This document shows positions 37,173 through 46,173 of a stretch of DNA of 64,000 bases, piece after piece. The stretch is from contig NZ_BMDC01000001.1 in assembly GCF_014635585.1 (NCBI RefSeq), forward strand, positions 372,001 through 436,000. Reading direction: 5' to 3'. The notes under the pieces were generated by a model. It saw only the letters and a program-made list of their open reading frames with translations, was not told where the DNA came from and did no database searches. The stretch is from Rothia aerolata (GTDB lineage: Bacteria > Actinomycetota > Actinomycetes > Actinomycetales > Micrococcaceae). A program made the translations under genes and the position numbers. Positions within the stretch are counted from its first letter, which is position 1, and every line of letters begins with the position of its first letter.

Positions 37173-38780
37173 TTAGGCTCCCTTCTCTGCAAAGCTACGG
37201 AAGCGACCGGCGCCCCGGTAGACAGGGGCGGCGTCGAGCGCCCGAGGATCAAGGCCAGAATGCTTACCGCCGTTGCCGAAATAGTTGGTGCGGGTCAGCA
37301 GCACCAGGGCCGGGTGGGTGAAGAGGAAGACCACAATGAGGTCTGCAATCGCCGTCAAGCCCAGGGTAAAGGCGAAGCCCCGCACCGAGCCCACCGAAAC
37401 CAGGTAGAGCACCACCGCAGCCAGCAGGTTTACCGCCTTGGAAGCAAGAATAGTCTTCTTGGCGCTGGCCCAGCCGTGGTCAACCGCCGATGGAATGGTT
37501 CTGCCGCCGCGAATTTCATCGCGGATACGCTCAAAGTAGACAATGAAGGAGTCAGCTGTCTGGCCCACCGCCACAATCAGACCGGCGATACCTGCCAGCG
37601 AGAGCCGGTAGTTCATGATGGTGCCCAGAATCACAATCGCCAGGTAGGAAATCACGCCGGCAACCACCAGCGAAGCAATGGTTACAAAGCCCAGCAGACG
37701 GTACTGGAAGAGCGAGTAGATGAAGACCAGGAGCAGACCGATAACGCCCGCTATGAGGCCCATTTTCAGCTGGTTAGCGCCCAGGGTTGCCGAAATCTGC
37801 TGCTCCGACTGAATATCGAAGCTGATGGGAAGGGCACCGTACTTGAGCTGCTCGCTCAGTGCCTGGGCTGACTGCTCGTTGAAGTTACCGGTAATCTGCG
37901 GGTTGCCGTCTGAAATCACGGCCTGGGTAACGGGCGCTGAAATCACGTCGCCGTCCAGCATAATGGCAAACCGTGCCTTGGGGTCGTTGGGATTCTGCCC
38001 GTAGAGCTGGTACATACGGGTGGTAATCTCTTCAAACTTCTGGCGGGCAGACTCGTTAAACTCGATGTTCACGCCCCACTGGCCTGTGGTAACACCGGTG
38101 CTGTTAGAAACCTGTGAGAAGCTCGCATCCTGAATATCGGAGCCGTTGAGTTCTACCGGGCCAAGAATGTACTTCTCAGTGCCGTCGGTAGAGCACGCCA
38201 CCACCGCCTCATTGGGGTTCTGAGCCTCGGTTTCTTCACTCTTCTGAGCCGAGCATGAGGTAGCCTCATACTCCTTTCTCAAATCAGCGGTAATCCAGTT
38301 GCTGTCAGAACCGTTGGTGGGTTCAGCGGTGGGCTGCGGTAGCTCGTCCTCGGGAGTTGCAGCGTCACCGGTCTGAGCTTCGGGGCCACCTGCAACCAGC
38401 ACAGCGCGGAAGGCCATCTGAGCCGATGCCTGAATCAGTTCTCGGGTCGCCTGATCTACCGTGCCCGGCATAGAGACCACCACATTGGAGCCCGACTGGG
38501 TAGTTACCTCAGCCTCCGATACGCCCGAACCATCTACGCGCTGGCGGATAATCTCCACCGCCTGGTTCAGCTGATCTTCATTGACCTGGTTGTCTTCAGA
38601 ACCGTTGACCTTGGGGGCCAGCACCATCTGGGTACCGCCCGAGAGGTCAAGCGCCAGCTTGGCTCCCCAGCTTCCGCCAATCAGGGTGGAGGTAAACACG
38701 GCTCCCACTAACAGAGCCACAATTGCAATCATGCCACCCAAAGCACTTTTAGCTTTTTTGCGCGGACTGCGCTGTGCCAT
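37173..38780 (-). CDS. secD: protein translocase subunit SecD
   Basis: Partner of SecF in late protein export. 535 residues: membrane helix 1 (GGMIAIVALLVGAVFTSTLI), LALDLSGGTQMVL (SecD signature near 42-54), a large extracellular P1 domain with an actinobacterial low-complexity insert (about 125-200), then five helices with GLIAGVIGLLLVFIYSLFQY and SADSFIVYFERIRDEI-like DSFIVYFERIRDEIRGG. The ATG at 38780 follows an AGAGG. A strong hairpin precedes it, so its expression relative to yajC may be reduced or separately started. Confidence 0.96.
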   Translation of the reverse strand: MAQRSPRKKAKSALGGMIAIVALLVGAVFTSTLIGGSWGAKLALDLSGGTQMVLAPKVNGSEDNQVNEDQLNQAVEIIRQRVDGSGVSEAEVTTQSGSNVVVSMPGTVDQATRELIQASAQMAFRAVLVAGGPEAQTGDAATPEDELPQPTAEPTNGSDSNWITADLRKEYEATSCSAQKSEETEAQNPNEAVVACSTDGTEKYILGPVELNGSDIQDASFSQVSNSTGVTTGQWGVNIEFNESARQKFEEITTRMYQLYGQNPNDPKARFAIMLDGDVISAPVTQAVISDGNPQITGNFNEQSAQALSEQLKYGALPISFDIQSEQQISATLGANQLKMGLIAGVIGLLLVFIYSLFQYRLLGFVTIASLVVAGVISYLAIVILGTIMNYRLSLAGIAGLIVAVGQTADSFIVYFERIRDEIRGGRTIPSAVDHGWASAKKTILASKAVNLLAAVVLYLVSVGSVRGFAFTLGLTAIADLIVVFLFTHPALVLLTRTNYFGNGGKHSGLDPRALDAAPVYRGAGRFRSFAEKGA

Positions 38781-38808
38781 CTTGCCTCTTTTCTTTTCTC
38801 ACAATGAA

Positions 38809-38843
38809 AAGGTGTACCGCCCCTAGCCGGGGCAGTACACCTT
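38809..38843 (-). terminator. terminator-like hairpin between yajC and secD
   Basis: 15-bp stem AAGGTGTACYGCCCC around a 5-nt loop (one mismatch), followed on the minus strand by TTTTCATTG. It sits in the 78-nt gap inside the yajC-secD-secF series, and could reduce read-through from yajC into secDF. Confidence 0.7.
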
Positions 38844-38858
38844 ATTCATTGACTTTTA

Positions 38859-39332
38859 CTAGCGCTGATCGCCCTGAGCATCGGGGCGGTAAAACTCATC
38901 GCGGTTGGGCTCAGCCTGCTCCCCCTCTGCAACCGAACCCGCCTGAGTGGAATCGGTCTGAGCGGAACCAGCCTGGGGCTGGGCTGAAGCCTCTTCTGCC
39001 GAAGCGTCAAGCACGGTGGTCACGGTCTGCAGGTGAACCTTCACCACCGCGCCCGAGTGCACCTCAAGCAGGGCAAAGTTCTCGTCCCGATTCACCTCAA
39101 CAACCCTGCCGTAGAGACCAAAGTTAGTCATTACCTCGGTGCCGGGACCCATAGAATCGTGGCGCTCCTTGAGCTGCTGCTGCACCTTTTTCTGGCGGCG
39201 GGCAGGCAGAACGAAGAGGAAAATGATGGCAACCACCATAATCAAAATGAGCATGAGGTTGCTACCGCCCCCGGCGCTGCCTTCGGCAGCGAGGAGGGAG
39301 TCGGCAAGAAGTGAGGTTGAATGAGTCAGCAT
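38859..39332 (-). CDS. yajC: preprotein translocase subunit YajC
   Basis: Small membrane subunit of the SecDF-YajC complex. 157 residues: N-terminal signal-like part, one membrane helix (SNLMLILIMVVAIIFLFVLP near 24-43), the family motif RRQKKVQQQLKERHDSM, then a conserved cytoplasmic region (GTEVMTNFGLYGRVVEVN). The C-terminal 45 residues are low-complexity (A, Q, S and E rich), longer than in E. coli YajC. Confidence 0.93.
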   Translation of the reverse strand: MLTHSTSLLADSLLAAEGSAGGGSNLMLILIMVVAIIFLFVLPARRQKKVQQQLKERHDSMGPGTEVMTNFGLYGRVVEVNRDENFALLEVHSGAVVKVHLQTVTTVLDASAEEASAQPQAGSAQTDSTQAGSVAEGEQAEPNRDEFYRPDAQGDQR

Positions 39333-39444
39333 AACTACCTAAATCGGGTTCAAACGTTCAGGTTCTATGCTAATTCACCAAGATGAAAATTTACCGAGAG
39401 CACTCCCCTGTGCCGGGGATAAATCAGAGTTTAGCTAGTGAAGA

Positions 39445-40506
39445 TCAACCCAGCTCAGGGGGCTCTAGGCCCAGGTGCTCCCAGGCGGCGGGCAGAGCCA
39501 CCCGCCCCCGCGGCGTCCTACCCACTAAACCTTCGCGCACCAGGTAGGGCTCGGCCACCGTTTCCACGGTCTCTACCTCTTCACCCACGGCAATGGCCAG
39601 GGTAGACAGACCCACCGGGCCCCCACCGAACTTGTGGATAAGGGAGTCAAGGACGGCGCGGTCGAGGCGGTCGAGTCCGCGTGAGTCTACCTCGTACATG
39701 TCGAGGGCGTGGGCGGCCTCGCTGGCTCCAATCCGGCTGACGTCGTGCACCAGGGCCCAGTCGCGAACCCGGCGCAGCAGCCGGTTAGCGATACGGGGGG
39801 TACCCCTGGAGCGGCCGGCAATCTCGGCGTAGCCCTCAGAAGTGATGTTCATATCCATGAGACCGGCTGAGCGACGCAGCACCAGCTGTAGCTCGTCGGT
39901 GGAGTAGAACTCGAGATGGCCGGTGAAGCCGAAGCGGTCGCGCAGGGGCCCGGGCAGAAGGCCCGCCCGGGTAGTAGCTCCGACCAGGGTAAAGGGAGGA
40001 AGTTCCAGGGGAATCGAGGTGGCACCGGCGCCCTTGCCCACCACAATATCCACGCGGAAATCTTCCATGGCCATATAGAGCATTTCTTCTGCGGGCCGGG
40101 ACATACGGTGGATTTCGTCGAGGAAAAGTACCTCCCCGGGTGTCAGAGAAGAAAGAATGGCCGCAAGGTCGCCGGAGTGCTGAATAGCCGGGCCGGAAGT
40201 AATCCGCAGAGGAGCATCCATCTCGGCGGCGATAATCATCGACAGGGTGGTCTTACCCAGACCGGGAGGACCGGAGAGAAGCACGTGGTCAGCGCTGCGA
40301 CCGCGTAGCTTGGAGGCTTCCAACAGCAGAGAGAGCTGCTGGCGCACCCGCTTTTGCCCCACAAAATCATCGAGGGACTTGGGGCGCAGGGCGGCCTCAA
40401 TCATCTTTTCTTCGGGCTCTTCTTCCATAGCCACCAGGCGCTGACCGGGAATTTGACCCGGGTTGCCTTCGGGCATTGAGGCAAAGTCGTAAGGGTTTGA
40501 GGTCAT
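39445..40506 (-). CDS. ruvB: Holliday junction branch migration helicase RuvB
   Basis: Hexameric AAA+ motor that moves Holliday junctions with RuvA. 353 residues: [18 protein letters not shown], Walker A in [15 protein letters not shown] near 79-93, Walker B in [10 protein letters not shown], sensor 1 in [18 protein letters not shown] with the arginine finger, and the winged-helix C-terminus. Downstream of ruvA (28 nt gap). Confidence 0.98.
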   Translation of the reverse strand: MTSNPYDFASMPEGNPGQIPGQRLVAMEEEPEEKMIEAALRPKSLDDFVGQKRVRQQLSLLLEASKLRGRSADHVLLSGPPGLGKTTLSMIIAAEMDAPLRITSGPAIQHSGDLAAILSSLTPGEVLFLDEIHRMSRPAEEMLYMAMEDFRVDIVVGKGAGATSIPLELPPFTLVGATTRAGLLPGPLRDRFGFTGHLEFYSTDELQLVLRRSAGLMDMNITSEGYAEIAGRSRGTPRIANRLLRRVRDWALVHDVSRIGASEAAHALDMYEVDSRGLDRLDRAVLDSLIHKFGGGPVGLSTLAIAVGEEVETVETVAEPYLVREGLVGRTPRGRVALPAAWEHLGLEPPELG

Positions 40507-40534
40507 CTCTTACCTTTCCTGGCGGGCAGTCAGT

Positions 40535-41158
40535 TTAGTGGCGGGTATTGGAATGCTGGGAACCCAGGGTTGCCAGCACAGATTTGAGTGCCTGGGCCAC
40601 CGAAAGATTCTCTGCGGCAGGGTTTTCCTTGATAAAGGAATCCACGGCGGCCAGGGAATCTTTCTCTGTCCAGCCCAGCCCCATCAGAGCATCGAGTACC
40701 TGGGGCTTCCAGGCAACCTCATGGCTCAGCGGCAGCTGGTCAGAGGTATCAGAATCAGCCAGCACCAGCTTACCTGCCAGCTCCAAGACCACTCGGCGGG
40801 CACCCTTGGGGCCGATCCCGGGCACCTTGGTAAAGGCCTTGTCGTCACCCACCGCAACGGCCTGGGAAACCTCTGCCGGAGTGAGCGCACTGACCACAGC
40901 CAGAGCGATACGGGGGCCAATACCCGAGACGGTGAGCATGAGGTCAAAGACCTCCCGCTCAGCAGAATCCAAAAACCCGTAGAGAGTCATTGAATCCTCC
41001 CGCACAATCATGGTGGTGAGAATAGTTCTCTGCTCCCCCACGCGCAGGGCCGCTGCGGTTCTGCCGGGAATGTTAACGAACATGCCAAAGCCATTGACAT
41101 CAATCATGAGGTTATCCAGGCCAACATGGGTGACCTGGCCGGTAAGAGAACTAATCAT
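40535..41158 (-). CDS. ruvA: Holliday junction branch migration protein RuvA
   Basis: Tetramer that grips Holliday junctions and recruits RuvB. 207 residues: OB domain (MISSLTGQVTHVGLDNLMID), tandem helix-hairpin-helix motifs (VSGIGPRIALAVV and VPGIGPKGARRVVLEL), flexible linker and domain III (ALMGLGWTEKDSLAAVDSF). It has no Shine-Dalgarno; instead TAGAAT lies 7 nt before its ATG, in the 27-nt gap after ruvC. So ruvAB may also have an internal promoter making leaderless mRNA. Confidence 0.96.
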   Translation of the reverse strand: MISSLTGQVTHVGLDNLMIDVNGFGMFVNIPGRTAAALRVGEQRTILTTMIVREDSMTLYGFLDSAEREVFDLMLTVSGIGPRIALAVVSALTPAEVSQAVAVGDDKAFTKVPGIGPKGARRVVLELAGKLVLADSDTSDQLPLSHEVAWKPQVLDALMGLGWTEKDSLAAVDSFIKENPAAENLSVAQALKSVLATLGSQHSNTRH

Positions 41159-41165
41159 GAGATAG

Positions 41166-41171
41166 ATTCTA
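41166..41171 (-). promoter_or_regulatory. -10 box in front of ruvA (leaderless type)
   Basis: Minus-strand TAGAAT followed by CTATCTC (7 nt) and the ruvA ATG. The hexamer lies between ruvC and ruvA. Confidence 0.4.
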
Positions 41172-41185
41172 TTCGAATATATGTA

Positions 41186-41890
41186 CTAATTCCACCTGCG
41201 CGGGTTTTTTCGCGCAGATTTTGCCTGAGCTTCCCGCCAGATACGCTGGGCCGGGGTCAGATTACCCTGCAACTGGGTAGCCACCGGCTGGGAACCCTGG
41301 TGGGTTTGCACGCCGGCACTCATATCAATACCGCCACCGGCGGTTGCCCCGCGCCAACCGTGGCAGATAGCGATTGCTAGCGAGTCGGCGGCGTCCGCAG
41401 GCTTGGGCATAGCCTCCAAACCGAGGATTCGCGTGACCATGCGCCCCACCGAGCCCTTATCGGCACGGCCCGACCCGGTAACTGCCGCCTTCACCTCGGA
41501 GGGAGTATGGAAGAAGACCGGAATCCCCCTAGACGCCGCAGCAGCAATCACCACGCCCGAGGCATGGGCGGTACCAATCACCGTGTTCACCTGCTCCTGG
41601 GCAAAAACTCGCTCAATCGCCAGCGCATCGGGGCGATACACATCAAGCCACTGCTCCGCAACCCGAAAAATTTTGAGAATACGCTGGTCCAGGGTTTCCG
41701 CCGCAGCCGTACCCGCCACGCCCACCTTCACAAAGTGGGCCTTGCGGTTGGCAGACATATCAATCAGGCCGAAACCGCAACGGGTCAGCCCCGGGTCAAC
41801 ACCCAAAATACGGGCAGCGCCCGGAACTCGCTCAATAGGAGCAAAATCCGGGCGCTGGGCGCTATTCTTCGCAGAAGTTGCGGGGGTCAA
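41186..41890 (-). CDS. ruvC: Holliday junction resolvase RuvC
   Basis: Cuts Holliday junctions symmetrically. 234 residues, longer than the usual 170-190 because of a 27-residue N-terminal extension and a 40-residue basic tail. The RNase H fold has the first catalytic Asp in [17 protein letters not shown], Glu in LAIERVFAQ, and the final Asp pair in [16 protein letters not shown]. The start is a TTG (41890) directly after AGCAGG; no better start exists before the conserved region. It follows the YebC gene by 6 nt. Confidence 0.95.
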   Translation of the reverse strand: MTPATSAKNSAQRPDFAPIERVPGAARILGVDPGLTRCGFGLIDMSANRKAHFVKVGVAGTAAAETLDQRILKIFRVAEQWLDVYRPDALAIERVFAQEQVNTVIGTAHASGVVIAAAASRGIPVFFHTPSEVKAAVTGSGRADKGSVGRMVTRILGLEAMPKPADAADSLAIAICHGWRGATAGGGIDMSAGVQTHQGSQPVATQLQGNLTPAQRIWREAQAKSARKNPRRWN

Positions 41891-41896
41891 ACCTGC

Positions 41897-42655
41897 TTAC
41901 TCCGCCTCGAGCTCTGCCATAACTGCTTCGCTGATATCAGCGTTGGAGTAGACGTTCTGCACGTCGTCCAGCTCTTCAATAGCGTCTGCCAACTTGAGGA
42001 ACTTCTTAGCGCCCTCAGCATCGAGATCAACCTTCATGGTGGGGCGGAAGACGGGATCGTCGTTGTTGTAGTCCAGCTCGCCCTCTTCCAGAGCCTTACG
42101 AATCTCGGGCAGGTCGGTTGCCTCGGAGACCACGGTGAAGACGTCGCCGTCGTCCACCACCTCTTCAGCGCCGGCGTCGAGAACAGCCATCAGAACGTCG
42201 TCCTCGGTCAGGCCGTCGGTCTTGGTCACCTCGGCCACGCCCTTGCGCTCGAACATGAAGGCAACAGAACCCTGGTCAGCCATAGTGCCACCGTTACGGG
42301 TGACGGCGGTGCGAACGTCAGCTGCCGCACGGTTACGGTTATCGGTCAGACACTCGATGTAGAGGGCAGTACCCTGGGGGCCGCGAGCCTCGTACATGAT
42401 TTCGGTGTAGTCAATGGTCTCACCGGTTAGGCCAGCACCGCGCTTAATCGCGCGATCAATGTTGTCATTGGGAACGGAGTTCTTCTTGGCCTTAGAAACA
42501 GCCAGATCCAGGGCGGGGTTAGCAGAGGTGTCTGCGCCACCCATACGCGCTGCAACCTCAATCGCCTTAATGTACTTGGCAAAAGCCTTAGCGCGCTTGG
42601 CGTCAATCGCAGCTTTCTTGTGCTTGGTAGTGGCCCATTTGGAGTGACCCGACAT
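41897..42655 (-). CDS. YebC/PmpR family (TACO1-like) protein
   Basis: Family members were named probable transcription regulators; recent work links the YebC/TACO1 family to translation of proline stretches. 252 residues: [20 protein letters not shown] at the start, then [31 protein letters not shown]-like [14 protein letters not shown] and [19 protein letters not shown], all strong family signatures. It precedes ruvCAB as in most bacteria. AAGGAG lies just upstream of the ATG, and GTTACAAT at 42725-42732 is a candidate -10. Confidence 0.95.
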   Translation of the reverse strand: MSGHSKWATTKHKKAAIDAKRAKAFAKYIKAIEVAARMGGADTSANPALDLAVSKAKKNSVPNDNIDRAIKRGAGLTGETIDYTEIMYEARGPQGTALYIECLTDNRNRAAADVRTAVTRNGGTMADQGSVAFMFERKGVAEVTKTDGLTEDDVLMAVLDAGAEEVVDDGDVFTVVSEATDLPEIRKALEEGELDYNNDDPVFRPTMKVDLDAEGAKKFLKLADAIEELDDVQNVYSNADISEAVMAELEAE

Positions 42656-42761
42656 GGAATCTCCTTATTAATTGTTTCTTCCGCGCACACGAAAATGCGC
42701 ATTCAATCTTGGGAATCGGTTTCTATTGTAACGTGTTCGGCAAAAACCGCGCTGGTCTGCC

Positions 42762-43655
42762 CTACCTCGGCCGCGCCGCCGCCGAAGCCCGTGCCTTCTC
42801 TACCAGGGAGTCGTCAATCTGCTTCTTCTCGAAGGAGCCAAACTTTTTCTCGGCGGCCTTCTCAACCAGGAAGTCCGAAATCTGTGGGTTCTTCGGCAGC
42901 AGGGAACCGTGCAGGTAGGTGCCAATCACATTGTGGATGCGGGCACCCTCATAGCTATCTTCGGTGTTGTTGCCCTCGCCCTTGGTGACGGTTGCCAGGG
43001 GGCGGGTAGATCCCGAGAGGGTGGTCAGGCCCGAGTGGTTCTCATAGCCAATCACCGTGCCAAATTCCTCGGATTCTTCAACGATGTTGCCAATCAGCCG
43101 CTCTTTACCGCCGACGGTTACGGCGTCAAAAATGCCGATTCCCGCCAGGTTATCGCCGCCAATGGTGCGGAATTCCTTGCCGAAGAGCTGATAGAGGCCG
43201 CAAATTACCAGCATGGGGGTGCCATTTTCAGCCATTTCTTTGAGCTGGGGCGCCAGGGCATGCAGGTCTTCCTGAATCACGGTCTGGCCAGAATCCTGGC
43301 CGCCGCCACCCACCAAAATATCGGCGTCCTGCGGAAAGGTATCGCCGGGATTGTAGTCCACAATTTCGGTGGCGTAGCCGTGGGCCTGAGCCCTGCGGGA
43401 AAGCGAGAGGGTGTTGCCCCAGTCACCGTAGATGTTCATATCCCGCGGGTAGAGCTGTACGATCTTGAGGGTTTTCTCGCTGGACGAGCGCTCTGGCTGC
43501 TCCTGCTCACGGGGGATCGTCTGCTCTGAGTCAGACTTCTGGGGCTGAACAGACTGCTGGCCCTCAGGGATCACCGACTCAATCTTCTGTGCATTGGCTG
43601 AAGATAGACCGCTGGTCTGCGCAATAATTTTCTCTGACGAATTTTCTTTACTCAT
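42762..43655 (-). CDS. gatD: lipid II isoglutaminyl synthase, glutaminase subunit GatD
   Basis: With MurT amidates the D-glutamate of lipid II to D-isoglutamine. 297 residues: a disordered N-terminal part (about 1-60, rich in S, Q and E), then a CobB/CobQ-like glutamine amidotransferase: KIVQLYPRDMNIYGDWGN, VGGGGQDSGQTVI, the nucleophile in MLVICGLYQLFG, and the catalytic His in GTYLHGSLLPKNP. Staphylococcal GatD is about 243 residues; the extension is the difference. Its ATG overlaps the murT stop by one nucleotide. Confidence 0.95.
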   Translation of the reverse strand: MSKENSSEKIIAQTSGLSSANAQKIESVIPEGQQSVQPQKSDSEQTIPREQEQPERSSSEKTLKIVQLYPRDMNIYGDWGNTLSLSRRAQAHGYATEIVDYNPGDTFPQDADILVGGGGQDSGQTVIQEDLHALAPQLKEMAENGTPMLVICGLYQLFGKEFRTIGGDNLAGIGIFDAVTVGGKERLIGNIVEESEEFGTVIGYENHSGLTTLSGSTRPLATVTKGEGNNTEDSYEGARIHNVIGTYLHGSLLPKNPQISDFLVEKAAEKKFGSFEKKQIDDSLVEKARASAAARPR

Positions 43656-44944
43656 TAGGAGATTTCCTCCACATCGGTAATCTTGGAAAGTTCTTTACGG
43701 ATTGCCAACATGGCGGTGTAGGTGGTGAAGATGCGCATGGGCTTGCCCTCAGATTTCTTAATAAACTCGGCGAGAGCTTGCTCAAGATCTTCGTTAACGC
43801 TGGCAACGGTCACGTCATCGTGTTCTAGGCGCAGCGCCATGTCGTAGGCGCGCACGCCCGAGACCATGCTGACTCCCCCGTTCTGTAGCGAGTGGAAGTC
43901 GACGTCCCAGAGCCAGCTGACGTCGCGCCCGTCCGCGTACTGGTCATTGATAACAATCATGGTGGCGTAGTCACGGGCATCGGCAGAGGCCAGCGAAAGA
44001 CGGAAGCCCGAGGGGTTCTTGACCAAAAGCAACTGTAGGGTTTGGTCATTGACGCTCAGGGTTTCTCCGCGGCCAAAGGCCGGGGTAATCTCGGCGAGTT
44101 CGCGCAAAAGCGCGGTGCGGTCTGCCTGCTCACCCATAACTTCTAAGGTCAGGGCCATTGCTGCCGCTGCGTTGAAGATGTTGTAGACCCCGTAGAGGTT
44201 GACGTTACCGGCTGCCTCTTCCCCGTCGATGAGAAAGTTGGCGGCGGTTCCGGTGAAATCTTTCAGGACGACGCTGGCAGCGGGTAGCTCGGGCGCCAGC
44301 TTCTTCTCGCCGCCGGCACCTGCCGACCGCATCTCGTCGTCCGAGGGGAACATGGCGCGTAGCTTCTCAGAAAGCCCGAAATACCTAACCTGTGTCTCGG
44401 AGCCCACGTTCTCTGCCAGGGAGCGAATCCGCGGATCTTCCCGGTTGAGCACCACGGTTCCGGTGGTGTTGGCGGCCACCTGAGCCAGCATGCGGCGGGT
44501 GGTGTCAATCTCGCCAAAGCGATCCAGCTGATCGCGCAGAACGTTGAGTAGCAGAGCGTAGTCTGGCTTGACCTTCTTCACGAAGTGCACCGCGTGAGCC
44601 TCGTCGAGCTCGAGAACCGCGATGTCGGCGTCCAGCTTACCCTTGAGATTCATCTCGCCCAGCAGGGCCGCCGCCACCCCGCGCACAAAGTTAGAGCCGG
44701 TGCGGTTGGTGAAAACCTTGAGACCCTGGGACTCCAAAAGCTGCACCACCATCTTGGTAGTGGTGGTTTTGCCGTTGGTGCCAGAAACTACCACCACGCC
44801 CTTGGGCAGCTTGGCGAGTTCTTCGGGCACGAAATTAGGGTGCAGTTTTTCCATAACCAAACCGGGAAAGGCGGATCCGCCGCCGCGCAGTTTGGTGGCG
44901 TAGCGAACGCCCTGGCCAATAAGTCGAGTTACGGGTCTAGACAT
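43655..44944 (-). CDS. murT: lipid II isoglutaminyl synthase, Mur ligase subunit MurT
   Basis: ATP-dependent partner of GatD. From the ATG at 44944, 429 residues begin MSRPVTRLIGQGVRYATKLR. The Mur ligase P-loop is VVVSGTNGKTTTTKMV, followed by LDEAHAVHFVKK, LLNVLRDQLDRFGEID and LNREDPRIRSLA, then the DUF1727 C-terminal domain (LLLVKNPSGFRLSL; WDVDFHSL). No cysteine occurs anywhere in the protein, so the Cys4 zinc ribbon described in staphylococcal MurT is absent. A TAGAAT box lies 7 nt before the ATG. Confidence 0.95.
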   Translation of the reverse strand: MSRPVTRLIGQGVRYATKLRGGGSAFPGLVMEKLHPNFVPEELAKLPKGVVVVSGTNGKTTTTKMVVQLLESQGLKVFTNRTGSNFVRGVAAALLGEMNLKGKLDADIAVLELDEAHAVHFVKKVKPDYALLLNVLRDQLDRFGEIDTTRRMLAQVAANTTGTVVLNREDPRIRSLAENVGSETQVRYFGLSEKLRAMFPSDDEMRSAGAGGEKKLAPELPAASVVLKDFTGTAANFLIDGEEAAGNVNLYGVYNIFNAAAAMALTLEVMGEQADRTALLRELAEITPAFGRGETLSVNDQTLQLLLVKNPSGFRLSLASADARDYATMIVINDQYADGRDVSWLWDVDFHSLQNGGVSMVSGVRAYDMALRLEHDDVTVASVNEDLEQALAEFIKKSEGKPMRIFTTYTAMLAIRKELSKITDVEEIS

Positions 44945-44951
44945 GCGCCTA

Positions 44952-44983
44952 ATTCTACCAGTAAGCAGGTTTGGCTTTAGACT
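44952..44983. promoter_or_regulatory. divergent leaderless promoters of murT and the DUF2797 gene
   Basis: In the 45-nt gap between the two start codons the minus strand has TAGAAT (44952-44957, 7 nt before the murT ATG) and the plus strand has TAGACT (44978-44983, 6 nt before the GTG at 44990). Neither gene has a proper ribosome site. The two promoters occupy the same DNA and should compete. Confidence 0.5.
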
Positions 44984-44989
44984 GGATAG

Positions 44990-45997
44990 GTGCAAAACCT
45001 ACTCTTTGACCAAGGCAATTCTCCCCTGATTTTTCGCGACCTCAAGTGGGTTGATCGGGTTCCTCACGCGGTGGTTGAGACTGTTGAGGACGCCGCTCCC
45101 AGCGGCCGCCTCTCGCGTGTTGAGCTCTCCCCCGGGTCTTTTCTGGGCTTCTCCACAGTTCTACCTTCTATTGAGGCTGAAGGTTTATCGACCGAGCGCT
45201 ACTGCGCTGGTTACTCTAAAGCTTTGGTGGAGGGTGTAGGTTTTTCGGTGGAGCCCTGCCCCGATTCTGCTGTGATTAGCAAGGGCAAGCAGTGTGCCCG
45301 CTGTGAAGCCCGCGATGAGTTCTCCGCCATGCACGGTATTCACCGGGGAGCCGCGTTAACCCCCGCCGCAGAGTCCTACGCTTCCCTGGAACACTGGCTC
45401 TACGTGGCGACCTTTCCCGATGGCACCTCCAAGGTGGGCACCACCTCCCTCTTTTCCAAGCCCCGGCGTCTCGACGAGCAGGCGGTAGCCTGCGCCACCT
45501 ACGTTGCTCACGCTACCGACGGTCGCCAGGTGCGCATCTGGGAAGATCTGGTATCCAAGGAGGCCGGCCTGGTGCAGGTCAAGCAGGTACGGAGTAAATA
45601 TAAGGCATGGACCTCGCCCCTTGCTTCGAGTGAGCTTTCTACGGCTCATGAGAAAGCGGTTTCCCTTGCCACCTGGACCTTACAGGAGGCAGCCCTCTTT
45701 GAGGACTTCATCGATGAGGAGCAGCTCATGGACGAAAAGTGGCAGCCCTCCCTCTCCATGAACCGAGCCTATGAATCGCTGTGGGCAGAGAATCCGGCAC
45801 CGTTGAACACCTATTCTTCTCTTTTGGACTCCCAGCAGGGCTTCTACTTCGTGGGGGCCACCGGCAAGTTTGCCGTGGTGCATTTTGGCAACCCAGACCA
45901 TGCCTTCCTGGTCAACCTGGCAGAGCTACAGAACCGGGCAATCTTGCCCCATGATTCGCTGACCCAAGAGCCGCAGAGCCAGGCTTCGCTGTTCTAG
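44990..45997 (+). CDS. DUF2797 family protein
   Basis: Unknown function. 335 residues from a GTG at 44990. The core GKQCARCEARDEFSAMHGIHRG has a CxxC and a nearby HGIH pattern suggestive of metal binding, followed by LEHWLYVATFPDGTSKVGTT, reminiscent of GIY-YIG-like folds, and RQVRIWEDLVSK. This arrangement is typical of DUF2797 proteins in Actinobacteria. Soluble, no signal sequence. Divergent from murT, single gene. Confidence 0.8.
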   Translation: MQNLLFDQGNSPLIFRDLKWVDRVPHAVVETVEDAAPSGRLSRVELSPGSFLGFSTVLPSIEAEGLSTERYCAGYSKALVEGVGFSVEPCPDSAVISKGKQCARCEARDEFSAMHGIHRGAALTPAAESYASLEHWLYVATFPDGTSKVGTTSLFSKPRRLDEQAVACATYVAHATDGRQVRIWEDLVSKEAGLVQVKQVRSKYKAWTSPLASSELSTAHEKAVSLATWTLQEAALFEDFIDEEQLMDEKWQPSLSMNRAYESLWAENPAPLNTYSSLLDSQQGFYFVGATGKFAVVHFGNPDHAFLVNLAELQNRAILPHDSLTQEPQSQASLF

Positions 45998-46018
45998 CGG
46001 ATTACTGCCCGTAGAGTG

Positions 46019-46173
46019 GAGCGCAAGCACGTCGTCTGCTGGCATCGGGATGGAACGAAGGTTTTCTGAGCAAGTGAAGAACAAAAAACCGAGTGGAATC
46101 GCGCAGCGCTCGTGAATTGCGATACGAGCGCCAGCGAGCTCGCAAGAGGGACTGCAGGCGACTGCTTGCGCTC
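46019..46173. repeat. nested inverted repeats between convergent genes
   Basis: GAGCGCAAGCA (46019-46029) pairs perfectly with TGCTTGCGCTC (46163-46173, ending at the HIT gene stop). Inside, CGCTCGT/ACGAGCG and other stems add to a strongly folded 155-nt region between the DUF2797 and HIT genes, which converge here. There is no T run; it may be a composite 3'-end structure or an intergenic repeat. Confidence 0.5.
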
